From Halorussus sp. MSC15.2 (GTDB lineage: Archaea; Halobacteriota; Halobacteria; Halobacteriales; Haladaptataceae), in assembly GCF_010747475.1 (NCBI RefSeq), contig NZ_VSLZ01000002.1, forward strand, positions 620,001 through 684,000: a stretch of 64,000 bases of DNA. The letters are read 5' to 3'. Shown piece after piece: positions 6,849 to 14,536 of the stretch (its first letter is position 1; every line of letters starts with the position of its first letter). A model generated the notes under the pieces. The model searched no databases and was not told where the DNA came from. It worked only from the letters and a program-made list of their open reading frames with translations. The position numbers were made by a program, and so were the translations under genes.

Positions 6849-8342
6849 TTACTCGCTAGGGCTGTAGTTCGGCGCTTCGTCCGTAATCATCACGTCGTGG
6901 GGGTGGCCCTCGGTCTGGCCCGCCGAGGAGACGCGGACGAACTCCGAGCGCTCCTTGAACGCCGGAATCGTCTCCGCGCCGACGTAGCCCATGCCCGACT
7001 GCATCCCGCCGACCAACTGGTGGAGTTCGCTTTCGAGGCTTCCCTTGTAGGGTTCGGCGGCCTCGACGCCCTCGGGGACGTACTCCTCGTCCTCCTCGGG
7101 TTCGTCCTTGAGGTAGCGGTCGCCGTCGCCCGACTGCATCGCGCCGACCGACCCCATGCCGCGGTACTGCTTGTACTTCTTGCCGTCCACGGTGATGACT
7201 CGGCCGGGCGCTTCGTCGGTGCCCGCGAAGTAGGACCCGAGCATCACCGCGTCCGCGCCCGCCGCGATGGCCTTGATGGCGTCGCCGGAGTACCGAATCC
7301 CGCCGTCGGCGATGACCGGCACGTCCTGCTCGCTGGCCACGTCGGCGACCTCAGCGATTGCCGAAATCTGGGGCATGCCCGCCCCGGAGACCACACGCGT
7401 CGTGCAGATGGACCCCGGACCGATGCCCACCTTGATGCCGTCGGCGAAGTCCACCACGTCCTCGGCCGCTTCGCGAGTACCGACGTTGCCGACCACCACG
7501 TCGGCCTCGACTGACTCGCGGATTTCTCGCGCGCCGTCGATGACGTTCAGGTTGTGCGCGTGCGCGCAGTCGATGAATAGTACGTCAGCGCCCGCTTCGT
7601 CCACGGCGACCGCGCGGTCGGTCTCGAAGGGACCGACGGCGACGCCGACGCGGAGGTGACCGCCCTCGTCCCGGGCGGCGTTCTGGTACTCGCGGCGCTG
7701 GAGGATACCCTGCATCGTGACGAGACCGGTCAGGCGGTGGTCCTCGTCCACGATGGGGACGCGCTCTATCTTGTGTTCGTACATGAGTTCGAGCGCTTCG
7801 CGGGCGGTCACGTCTTCACCGGCGGTGACGACCTCGTCGGTCATGGCCTCGCGCACTTCGTCGCTCTCGCCGACTTCCAGATAGGGACGGATGTCGGTAC
7901 CGGAGATGATGCCCAGTACGTCGCCGTCGTCGTCGGTGACGGGCGCGCCGGAGACGCCCTGTCGGTCCATCATCGCGTCCACCTCGCGGACCGTCTGGTC
8001 GGGGTCGGCCGTCACTACGTCGCGGATGACAAGTTCGTCCGCGCGCTTGACGCGTTCGACCTCCGCGACGGCCTCCTCGACCTCGAGATTGCGGTGGAGG
8101 ACGCCGAGACCACCCTGTCGGGCCATCGCTATCGCCATCTCGCTCTCGGTCACGGTGTCCATCGCCGCCGACAGAATCGGCACGTTGAGTTCGACGCTCG
8201 TCGAGACGCGCGTCGAGACGTCGGCCTCGTCGGGTTCGACGCGACTCTCTTTGGGTCGCAGAAGTACATCGTCGAAAGTCAACGCCTCCGGTACGCGGAG
8301 TTTGTCGGTGAACGAACCTGCCTGCCGAGAATTCTTTTCCAT
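6849..8342 (-). CDS. guaB: IMP dehydrogenase
   Basis: 497 aa, the usual full length. It oxidises IMP to XMP with NAD+, the committed step of GMP synthesis in the cytoplasm. N-terminal LTFDDVLLRP, then two CBS domains (about residues 95-215) inserted in the TIM barrel, then NVGTREAAEDVVDFADGIKV and the catalytic loop GIGPGSICTTRVVSGAGMPQ with the active-site Cys, then DGGIRYSGDAIKAIAAGA and the flap region YRGMGSVGAMQ. No partner gene is adjacent. Confidence 0.97.
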   Translation of the reverse strand: MEKNSRQAGSFTDKLRVPEALTFDDVLLRPKESRVEPDEADVSTRVSTSVELNVPILSAAMDTVTESEMAIAMARQGGLGVLHRNLEVEEAVAEVERVKRADELVIRDVVTADPDQTVREVDAMMDRQGVSGAPVTDDDGDVLGIISGTDIRPYLEVGESDEVREAMTDEVVTAGEDVTAREALELMYEHKIERVPIVDEDHRLTGLVTMQGILQRREYQNAARDEGGHLRVGVAVGPFETDRAVAVDEAGADVLFIDCAHAHNLNVIDGAREIRESVEADVVVGNVGTREAAEDVVDFADGIKVGIGPGSICTTRVVSGAGMPQISAIAEVADVASEQDVPVIADGGIRYSGDAIKAIAAGADAVMLGSYFAGTDEAPGRVITVDGKKYKQYRGMGSVGAMQSGDGDRYLKDEPEEDEEYVPEGVEAAEPYKGSLESELHQLVGGMQSGMGYVGAETIPAFKERSEFVRVSSAGQTEGHPHDVMITDEAPNYSPSE

Positions 8343-8824
8343 GTAAGTCGAACGTATCCCCCCGTCAAAAACGTTGCGAGATACTGCACGTTTGGACTGC
8401 CCGGATGTGCATGATATACACAGTCGTGTAACGACACGCTCTCCGAAACGGGAACGCGAAAATAGAGGTTGTAATTATGAGCCGAGTTAATTTACATTCT
8501 AAAGGCGTATTTAAGTACTAATTCTATGATTATCAGTCGATTGTGGTTGTCTCTCACGCAACATTTATGCTCGAAACCCGTTTTGTATCGAGTATGGACT
8601 CTACCAGTCCCATCGCTGCGCGTACTGCAGGCCAGACGATTGCTGCCTCCGGTAGCTCCTGCAAACCGATTTTTGCGATGGAATTTCTTACACTGGTAGA
8701 GAATACATTCGTGGGACGACGATGGGATTCCGGAAACGGTGACCCCGGAAACGGCGACCATCGCAGGTACCGCGACTATCACTACCGTTCGGCCGGTGGG
8801 TACGGCCAAGCCAGCTAGTGTCCA
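8343..8824. other. Gap of 480 bp: promoters and a doubtful small frame
   Basis: Upstream of guaB on one side and of the DUF5794-type gene on the other. The middle (8455-8570) is AT-rich. A frame at 8594-8818 (plus, 74 codons, starting MDSTSPIAARTAGQ) has a TATA-like ATTTATG 28 bp before its ATG, but its sequence is not acidic, ends in a low-complexity Gly/Asp/Arg/Tyr tail and looks like nothing known. In another frame the last 100 bp read as a Thr-rich, stop-terminated fragment with no start codon. A decayed gene is possible; nothing firm can be called. Confidence 0.3.
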
Positions 8825-9754
8825 ATGAGTAGCTCACAACATCCGGTCGCCCTACGCTTAGAGCGACACGTAGGTGGCGCGACGAAGTTACTCGCCACCG
8901 TCATGGGGCTTCCGCTGGTAGACGGTATCTTTCCGGCGCTCGTCCTCGCGGGGGGCGTCGACACCATCACCGGCGTTCTGCAGGTCGGACTCCTCGTCTT
9001 CGGCGGGAGCGCCACCGTGGCGGTCATCCTCGCCGAGATGGACGGCACGCCCCGCGAGCAGGCGAAGACGGTGTTCGCGGTCGGCGTCGTCATCGTCGCG
9101 GTCGCGGCCGTCGAGGCCGCGTTCGCGCCGACCATCAAGAGCGTTCTCGACCCCAAGACCTTCGAGCGGTTCGCCGCGCTCGTCATGCTGGCAATCGCCG
9201 CGAAAACCGCCAGTTCGCGCATCGGGGAGTACCTGCCCCGTCCGGCAGTCATCGTCGGACTCGGGATGATTGCTAGCTTCCAACCGGGTCAGTTCCAGAT
9301 TGCGACGGTGGACTACTGGCTCATCCTGAAGGCGACCGCCGCCGCGGCGACCGGCGTCACGTTCGCGTTGACCGTCGCGCTGACCTCGCCGTGGCTCCGC
9401 GACGTCGTGGACATCGACCGCTTCCGCTTCGGGAGCGCGGTCGCTCTGGGCATCCTTCCGCTGAGCCTGCTCGGACTCGCGCCCGGCAACGCTCCGCTCG
9501 CGGTCCTCGTCGTCACCAGCCTGCTCGCGTTCGACCCCGGTTCGACCGAAGACGAAACCGACGACGCGATAGAGGAGACCGCGGCCACGGAAGCGATGAA
9601 CGAAGAAACCACTTCCCCGGTGAACACGTCACCCTCGAATCCTGTCGGTTCGCAGGCGGTCGCCACCGACGGCGCGGGGAGTTCGGACTCCGACGACGCG
9701 GGCTACAGCTACCCCAGTTCGGAGGACGGTGACGAGCGGGAACCGTGGCTCTGA
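8825..9754 (+). CDS. Haloarchaeal multi-pass membrane protein (DUF5794-like)
   Basis: 309 aa. About seven hydrophobic helices fill residues 20-235 (for example LPLVDGIFPALVLAG, GVVIVAVAAVEAAFAP and GILPLSLLGLAPGNAPLAVL); the last 70 residues are acidic, low-complexity and probably cytoplasmic. I recognise it, with moderate confidence, as the halophile-specific family DUF5794. The function is unknown. A DUF5795-like zinc protein follows on the same strand 113 bp downstream, a pairing consistent with the adjacent family numbers. Confidence 0.7.
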   Translation: MSSSQHPVALRLERHVGGATKLLATVMGLPLVDGIFPALVLAGGVDTITGVLQVGLLVFGGSATVAVILAEMDGTPREQAKTVFAVGVVIVAVAAVEAAFAPTIKSVLDPKTFERFAALVMLAIAAKTASSRIGEYLPRPAVIVGLGMIASFQPGQFQIATVDYWLILKATAAAATGVTFALTVALTSPWLRDVVDIDRFRFGSAVALGILPLSLLGLAPGNAPLAVLVVTSLLAFDPGSTEDETDDAIEETAATEAMNEETTSPVNTSPSNPVGSQAVATDGAGSSDSDDAGYSYPSSEDGDEREPWL

Positions 9755-9867
9755 GACCGATTCTGACGTTACTCGTTCGCTGAGATTGTTTCGACGCTCT
9801 TTCTGAACCGACGGACGACGTAACCGCGACGGGAAGGCTTACCCCGCAGGACCTGCTTCGTTCGGAC

Positions 9868-10095
9868 ATGACTGCCAATCGCGTCGTCCAGGGTCGCATG
9901 GTGACCGCCGAAAGCCTCGCCGAGATGATAGAGGGCGAAGACGTAATGGACGCCCAGTCCATCGAAGACGCCGACCGGGAGTGCCCCGAGTGCGGCGGCG
10001 ACGTACTCGAAGTGGGCTACATGCCCAGTGTCACGGCGTTCGTCACCGGTTGGAAGTGCCAAGAGTGCGATTGGTCCGACACTGACCGCGAGTAA
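9868..10095 (+). CDS. Small zinc-ribbon protein (DUF5795-like)
   Basis: 75 aa. Begins MTANRVVQGRMVTAESLAE and carries two CxxC pairs, CPECGGDV and CQECDWSD, about 25 residues apart, so a zinc ribbon. It is a conserved haloarchaeal protein of unknown role; the family label is from memory. It lies between the DUF5794-like gene and tRNA-Trp on the same strand. Confidence 0.75.
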   Translation: MTANRVVQGRMVTAESLAEMIEGEDVMDAQSIEDADRECPECGGDVLEVGYMPSVTAFVTGWKCQECDWSDTDRE

Positions 10096-10140
10096 GAAAA
10101 TCGAAACCCCTTTAGGGAGAATGGACCAACGAATTCCTGC

Positions 10141-10320
10141 GGGGTCGTGGCCAAGTCAGGGATGGCGACTGACTCCAGAGGCTACGCGCCCGGGACGAAA
10201 CTCCAGCTGATATACCGAGCGGCCGACTGATCATCGGTCCGCGTTGACGACCCTCTGGAGTTCCGAGGCGCTCACACCGGAGATATCAGTCGATCGGGGG
10301 TTCAAATCCCTCCGACCCCA
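10141..10320 (+). tRNA. tRNA-Trp (CCA) with intron encoding a box C/D guide RNA
   Basis: Exon 1 is 10141-10178 and exon 2 is 10285-10320, with a 106-nt intron (10179-10284) after position 37. Acceptor GGGGTCG pairs with CGACCCC, discriminator A at 10320; the anticodon stem pairs ACTGA (10168-10172) with TCAGT (10286-10290), anticodon CCA. The intron has C-like CTGATAT (about 10207), D' CTGA (10227-10230), C'-like GTTGACGA (10243-10250), guide TCTGGAG (10254-10260) and D-like CCGA (10263-10266). The guide is complementary to the anticodon loop CTCCAGA, and its fifth base before box D faces C34, as expected for 2'-O-methylation of C34, known for haloarchaeal tRNA-Trp. A TATA box (CCCTTTAGG, 10108-10116) lies about 28 bp upstream. 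Confidence 0.95.
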
Positions 10321-10534
10321 CTTCACTTCCTAACGTTTCGAGATTGCCAGCAGAAGCGCTGTTCCTTGATTTGCGGGAACCGAAGTGGTTGTGGATTTCA
10401 GTCCAGTAACTTCTGGTCCTCAGTTCCGTCTGGCGACGCTGACTGACAAGGGAAACGGGCAGTAAAACCAGCCTCACCACCTCGGCGAATTGGTCTGTTA
10501 CTAGTCGATGTCACCACGGACTCGACGGGAAAGG

Positions 10535-10792
10535 CTACGGCTGGCGAGCAACTGTTCTCGTGGACCGTCGCTCCAACCGACGGAGTGCCCGCCACATTAG
10601 CGGGAGTCCAACGATTGCACCGATTACCGTGATAGTGAGGAGATTCCCGACGAGAAGGTGAAGGAAGTCCGTAACCGTGCCTCCTTTTGGCAGGCGATAG
10701 CCACAGTGCGTACATTCGACTGCCGTTATCGATAGTTCGCTACCACAGCTCAGACACTCTCCAGTCTCAGCCGTGACCCCGTTGGGTCTCAT
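10535..10792 (-). CDS. Zinc-ribbon protein with one or two membrane helices
   Basis: 85 aa. An N-terminal zinc ribbon (GECLSCGSEL and ECTHCGYRLP) is followed by a hydrophobic stretch FLHLLVGNLLTITVIGAIVG and a basic C-terminal tail. This is the layout of small haloarchaeal membrane-anchored zinc proteins. No function is known. GC is lower than in neighbouring genes. The 214 bp to the tRNA-Trp gene hold nothing recognisable. Confidence 0.6.
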   Translation of the reverse strand: MRPNGVTAETGECLSCGSELSITAVECTHCGYRLPKGGTVTDFLHLLVGNLLTITVIGAIVGLPLMWRALRRLERRSTRTVARQP

Positions 10793-10954
10793 CGTGGCTA
10801 TAGTCCGTGTTCATCGTGTAAAGTAACTCACTTCTTAGGGTCTCCTGAATAAAATCCCTAGATAATGACTGAAGTTAGCGTGAGCATGAGAATTTTGGAA
10901 TCTTAGCTCAGGACGTCGGAAATCCAACTGTGTGGGCTGATTTGCGGTGCTAAT

Positions 10955-11275
10955 TTACCACAGCCTTCCACCGAGCGAATAGCGTTCCTGATTGAGCGCC
11001 CGAATAACGCTGTCGCCGGACAGTTCCTCGACTTCGACGACGACGTGCCCTGCTCCGACTGCCTCGAGACCGTCAGTGCCGAGTTCTGTGGACTCTTCGA
11101 CGAGTGCTTTGGCTGGGCGTCTCCGACCCCGGGTAGAGACCACCGATTCCCATCGCGAGGCCGGACGCACCGAGAAATTATCTACGGTCCATGTCCCCGG
11201 TTCGGGATTCTGCACAACAAAGAACCGACTACTCGGAAAGTAGCGGAGTCCGTTCGCAGTCTCCGTAGGGGCCAT
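10955..11275 (-). CDS. Doubtful hypothetical protein, 106 aa
   Basis: The frame begins MAPTETANGLRYFPSSRFF and ends in an acidic stretch HVVVEVEELSGDSVIRALNQ, which looks codon-biased like a real haloarchaeal gene, while the middle is Arg-rich. No family is recognised and it could be a remnant. It lies alone in the 544-bp interval 10793-11336, which otherwise holds an AT-richer stretch (10830-10900) and no other candidate. Confidence 0.3.
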   Translation of the reverse strand: MAPTETANGLRYFPSSRFFVVQNPEPGTWTVDNFSVRPASRWESVVSTRGRRRPAKALVEESTELGTDGLEAVGAGHVVVEVEELSGDSVIRALNQERYSLGGRLW

Positions 11276-11336
11276 AGAGCTACGCCGGTTGCCACAACAG
11301 TAACCCGTTCCGAACCACTACCTACGCAGACCCACC

Positions 11337-11846
11337 ATGACCACCCACCACATCGCCTCGTGGCTGATGGAACACAGTAGCGTCCCCAAGACCGTCCTCA
11401 AACCAGTCGCCACCAAACTCGGCGTCTCGACGAACTACGTCGGCGCGGCGCTGTTCGCGGGTCAAATCGTCTACGAGAATCAGGACACCGTCGTGACGTA
11501 CACCGGCAAGGGCAGCGTCACCGTCGGCCAGTTCCTCCACGAGCAGTCTCGACGGCGGTACGGCGACGACCATCCGCTGACGGAGTACCTCGGCGAGAAC
11601 GTGGACGCCGTAACCGAGGCCTTCGAGGGAACCGAAGAGGAGGCCCGCTCTTTCGCCGAGTTCTACCGCCGATTCCGCGCGGTGGACCGCGACTATCGAC
11701 TGCGAGACGGAATCGATGTCGGCGTGCCGGAGTCTGTCACCGACAGGATGCCCGACGCGGACTCGATTCCGAGTCTCGGCGGGAATGCCGACGAGACCGA
11801 CCCGAGTGACGCCGTCGATATCCCCGTCACCGACCCGGAGTCGTAG
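11337..11846 (+). CDS. Haloarchaeal hypothetical protein, 169 aa
   Basis: Starts MTTHHIASWLMEHSSVPKTV. The first half has a helix-turn-helix-like rhythm (PVATKLGVSTNYVGAALFAG), the middle is acidic and helical with aromatic residues (SFAEFYRRFRAVDRDYRLRD), and the last 40 residues are a disordered acidic tail rich in Asp and Pro. No transmembrane segment. I do not recognise the family. The codon use and acidic composition are typical of the genome. Confidence 0.65.
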   Translation: MTTHHIASWLMEHSSVPKTVLKPVATKLGVSTNYVGAALFAGQIVYENQDTVVTYTGKGSVTVGQFLHEQSRRRYGDDHPLTEYLGENVDAVTEAFEGTEEEARSFAEFYRRFRAVDRDYRLRDGIDVGVPESVTDRMPDADSIPSLGGNADETDPSDAVDIPVTDPES

Positions 11847-11923
11847 TTCGAGACCGAGCGGACGGTCGTCCGTCGGTCGCCGACCCCGACGAATTAATTG
11901 TCCCGCCTCCGAAGGCCCGCGCG

Positions 11924-12334
11924 ATGAAGTCTCCCGAACACGCGACGCTGGGCGCGATAGCCTCACTGCTCCTCGTCTTCGCGCTCCCCGTCTCGGTCCC
12001 GCTCGAAGCCGCGGTCCTGTTCGGTTACGGCGTCCTCCTATCGGTGTTCGTCGACCTCGACCACTTCGTCGTGGCCCGCTACCACGCGGGCGACTGGTCG
12101 CACCTCCGGCGGTGCGTGACCGACCCCGTCTTCGCGTTCACCGAACAGGAGCAGGTCTTCGATGGCGTGGACACCCGGACGCTGGAGGTCCATCGCCTGC
12201 TCAGTCACTCGCTCGTGGGCGGCGCACTCGTCGGGGTGCTCGCGCTGTTCGCTCCCGTCTACGCGCTGTTCACGGCTGGCGTCCTCTACGTCCACGTCGT
12301 CGCCGACCTGCTCCGCGACGGCGAAATCGCCTGA
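11924..12334 (+). CDS. Metal-dependent hydrolase-like membrane protein (YdjM/DUF457 type)
   Basis: 136 aa with about four hydrophobic segments. The pattern of an early MKSPEHATLGAI, then SVFVDLDHF, then HRLLSHSLVGG, and a C-terminal VLYVHVVADLL gives spaced His/Asp residues at membrane edges, typical of the membrane-bound hydrolase family that includes YdjM. Substrate unknown. The next gene (dinB) starts 71 bp downstream; a shared transcript is possible. Confidence 0.7.
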   Translation: MKSPEHATLGAIASLLLVFALPVSVPLEAAVLFGYGVLLSVFVDLDHFVVARYHAGDWSHLRRCVTDPVFAFTEQEQVFDGVDTRTLEVHRLLSHSLVGGALVGVLALFAPVYALFTAGVLYVHVVADLLRDGEIA

Positions 12335-12405
12335 CGTGTGACCCATGGGTGAACGACCGGACCCGAACTGAACCTTTAACCCACCTCGGAAACCAACTCC
12401 TCCCA

Positions 12406-14076
12406 ATGACTGGTGGCGGGTCGCACCTACCGGGAACTCGGGACGAGGAGGGTGACGACCCGATAGTCCTCCACGTGGACATGGACTGCTTCTACGCGGC
12501 CTGCGAGCGACGACGGGAACCGCAACTGGAGGGCGAACCGGTCGTCGTCGGGATGGGGTACGAGGGCGGCCAGACCCACGGAGCGGTCGCCACCGCAAGC
12601 TACGAGGCCCGCGAGTACGGCGTCGAGAGCGCGCAAGCCATCAGCACCGCGCTGGAGCGCCTGCCGAGAATGGCGGACGCCGAGGACCCCGACACCGACG
12701 TAGACCCGGACGAGGCGGGCTACTATCGCCCGGTGGACATGGACCACTACGAGGCGGTTAGCGCGGAAGTCAAGGAGATTCTCCACGAGTCGGCCGACGT
12801 GGTTCGGGAGGTCAGCATCGACGAGGCCTACCTCGACGTGACCGACCGGACCGGGTGGAAGGTCGCCGAGGGGTTCGCGCGTCACGTCAAACACCGCATC
12901 GACCGCGAGGTGGGCGTGACGGCCAGCGTCGGGGTCGCACCGAACATGTCCGCCGCGAAAATCGCCAGCGACCACGACAAGCCCGACGGTCTCGTGGTCG
13001 TGAGACCCGACGAGGTCAGCGAGTTCCTCGCGCCGCTCGACGTGGGAGAGATTCACGGCGTCGGTCCGGTCACGGCCCGCGAGTTGCGCGAGATGGGCAT
13101 CGAGACGGCGGCCGACCTCGCTGAGGCCGACCGCGCGGAACTCCGGTCCAGATTCGGCGAACGCGGCGCGGAGATGCACCGCCGGGCGCGCGGGGAGGAC
13201 GACCGCGAGGTGACGCCCAGAGGACGCCCGAAGAGCCTCTCTCGGGAGTCGGCGTTCACCGAGGCGACCGACGACGACGAGCGAAAGCGCGAACAGGTTC
13301 GGACCCTCGCGGAGGCGGTGGCCGACCGCTCGCGCCGGAAGGGCGCGATGTACCGGACCATCGGCATCAAAGCGGTGACGCCGCCCTACGACGTGAACAC
13401 CCGCGCGAAGTCGCTCCCGGGTCCGGTGGACGACCCCGGACTGGTCGAGGAGGTCGCGCTGGAACTGCTCGCGGAGTTCGACGGCGTCGAGGTCCGGAAG
13501 GTCGGGGTCCGCGTTTCGAACCTCTCGTTCGCGGACGGCGAGCAGTCGAGTCTCGGCGACGGGTGGGGAACGGCCGGAGCCGAGACCGACTCGTCGGGGC
13601 CGGACGGCGCGGGGAGCGAGTCGGCGCCCCGGCGACCGGACGAGGACGCGGACGACGAGGACGACTCCGGCAACCAACGTTCGCTCGGCGACCAGTGGGA
13701 GATGTCGGACGGGGAGAGGGCAGAGGAAGCGTCGTCGAACGGAGGGATGGCGGCCGGGGAGACGGCGGACGGAGAGACGGTGGTCGGGGAGACGGCGGAC
13801 GGAGAATCGCCGACCGCTGTGACCGACGGCGAAGCGGACGGCGGCGTGCCCGCCGACCCCGACAGTGACGGTCAGTTGTCCCTCCGAGACGCGTGGGCCG
13901 GTGACGACGTGGCGTTCGACGAGAGAGCGAACGACGCCGACGGCGACCGGGACGCTGATTCGGATGGCAGTTCCGATTCCGACGCGGACGGCGACTCCGT
14001 CGGCGATGCGGACCTCGACGGACAGGTGTCGCTCGGCGTCTTCGAGTCGGCCCCGGAGTCGGATTCGACTCGATAG
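12406..14076 (+). CDS. dinB: DNA polymerase IV (Y family, translesion)
   Basis: 556 aa from ATG 12406. Residues 20-370 are a Y-family polymerase: HVDMDCFYAA (catalytic Asp), SIDEAYLDV (second catalytic acid), SVGVAPNMSAAKIASDHDKP, the helix-hairpin-helix GVGPVTARELREMGIETAADL and a little-finger domain. It copies past damaged bases. The last 180 residues are an acidic, repetitive extension absent from the bacterial family, with four short PIP-box-like motifs QxSLxxxW/F at about Q380, Q424, Q490 and Q540, which could dock on the PCNA clamp. The frame is open upstream of 12406 but that part is Arg-rich and is not family sequence. Confidence 0.92.
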   Translation: MTGGGSHLPGTRDEEGDDPIVLHVDMDCFYAACERRREPQLEGEPVVVGMGYEGGQTHGAVATASYEAREYGVESAQAISTALERLPRMADAEDPDTDVDPDEAGYYRPVDMDHYEAVSAEVKEILHESADVVREVSIDEAYLDVTDRTGWKVAEGFARHVKHRIDREVGVTASVGVAPNMSAAKIASDHDKPDGLVVVRPDEVSEFLAPLDVGEIHGVGPVTARELREMGIETAADLAEADRAELRSRFGERGAEMHRRARGEDDREVTPRGRPKSLSRESAFTEATDDDERKREQVRTLAEAVADRSRRKGAMYRTIGIKAVTPPYDVNTRAKSLPGPVDDPGLVEEVALELLAEFDGVEVRKVGVRVSNLSFADGEQSSLGDGWGTAGAETDSSGPDGAGSESAPRRPDEDADDEDDSGNQRSLGDQWEMSDGERAEEASSNGGMAAGETADGETVVGETADGESPTAVTDGEADGGVPADPDSDGQLSLRDAWAGDDVAFDERANDADGDRDADSDGSSDSDADGDSVGDADLDGQVSLGVFESAPESDSTR

Positions 14077-14134
14077 CGTCGCATACACCGCCGCGACCCG
14101 TGTGACTAAAGCAATCGAGCGACAATTCACGGAC

Positions 14135-14506
14135 ATGGATGCGACGCAACCGGACCCGACGTGGGACGCCGAGGCGCACAGCGAGAGCGTAGACATCATC
14201 GAGGCCGCTGTCGGCGAAGTCACGTACAGAGTGTGGGGTGCCGACTGGTGCGGCGACTGCCACGACGTCCTCCCCGACTTCTTCGCCGCGCTGGAAGCCG
14301 CGGGCGTTCCGAACGACGAGATAGACGTCCACGAGGTGGACGAGAACAAGGACGGAGAGGGAGTTGAGGAGTACGACGTGACGCTCATCCCGACCATCGT
14401 GGTCGAACGCGGCGACGAGGAGGTCGCGCGCTTCGAAGAGAGCGAGGACCGGCCCGCGGCCCGGTACCTCGCCCAACGACTGCACGACAGCGACGTGATG
14501 GTCTGA
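14135..14506 (+). CDS. Thioredoxin-like protein with CGDC motif
   Basis: 123 aa from ATG 14135. The thioredoxin fold is marked by VWGADWCGDCHDVLPDF, with a CxxC redox pair, and the cis-proline segment DVTLIPTIVVERG. No signal peptide, so cytoplasmic. The first 25 residues are an acidic extension. It probably reduces disulfides or acts as a TlpA-like carrier; the partner is unknown. Confidence 0.85.
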   Translation: MDATQPDPTWDAEAHSESVDIIEAAVGEVTYRVWGADWCGDCHDVLPDFFAALEAAGVPNDEIDVHEVDENKDGEGVEEYDVTLIPTIVVERGDEEVARFEESEDRPAARYLAQRLHDSDVMV

Positions 14507-14536
14507 GCGCCACCGGTTCGTCTCCTCTTCTCCCGA

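Noticed and set aside
10286..10480. Short minus frame ending in a GFEPP-type sequence over tRNA-Trp
   Set aside because: This pattern is typical of reading through a tRNA T-arm; it overlaps the 3' half of tRNA-Trp.
12427..14397. 656-codon minus frame opposite dinB
   Set aside because: Antisense of the polymerase and its repetitive tail; no family signal.
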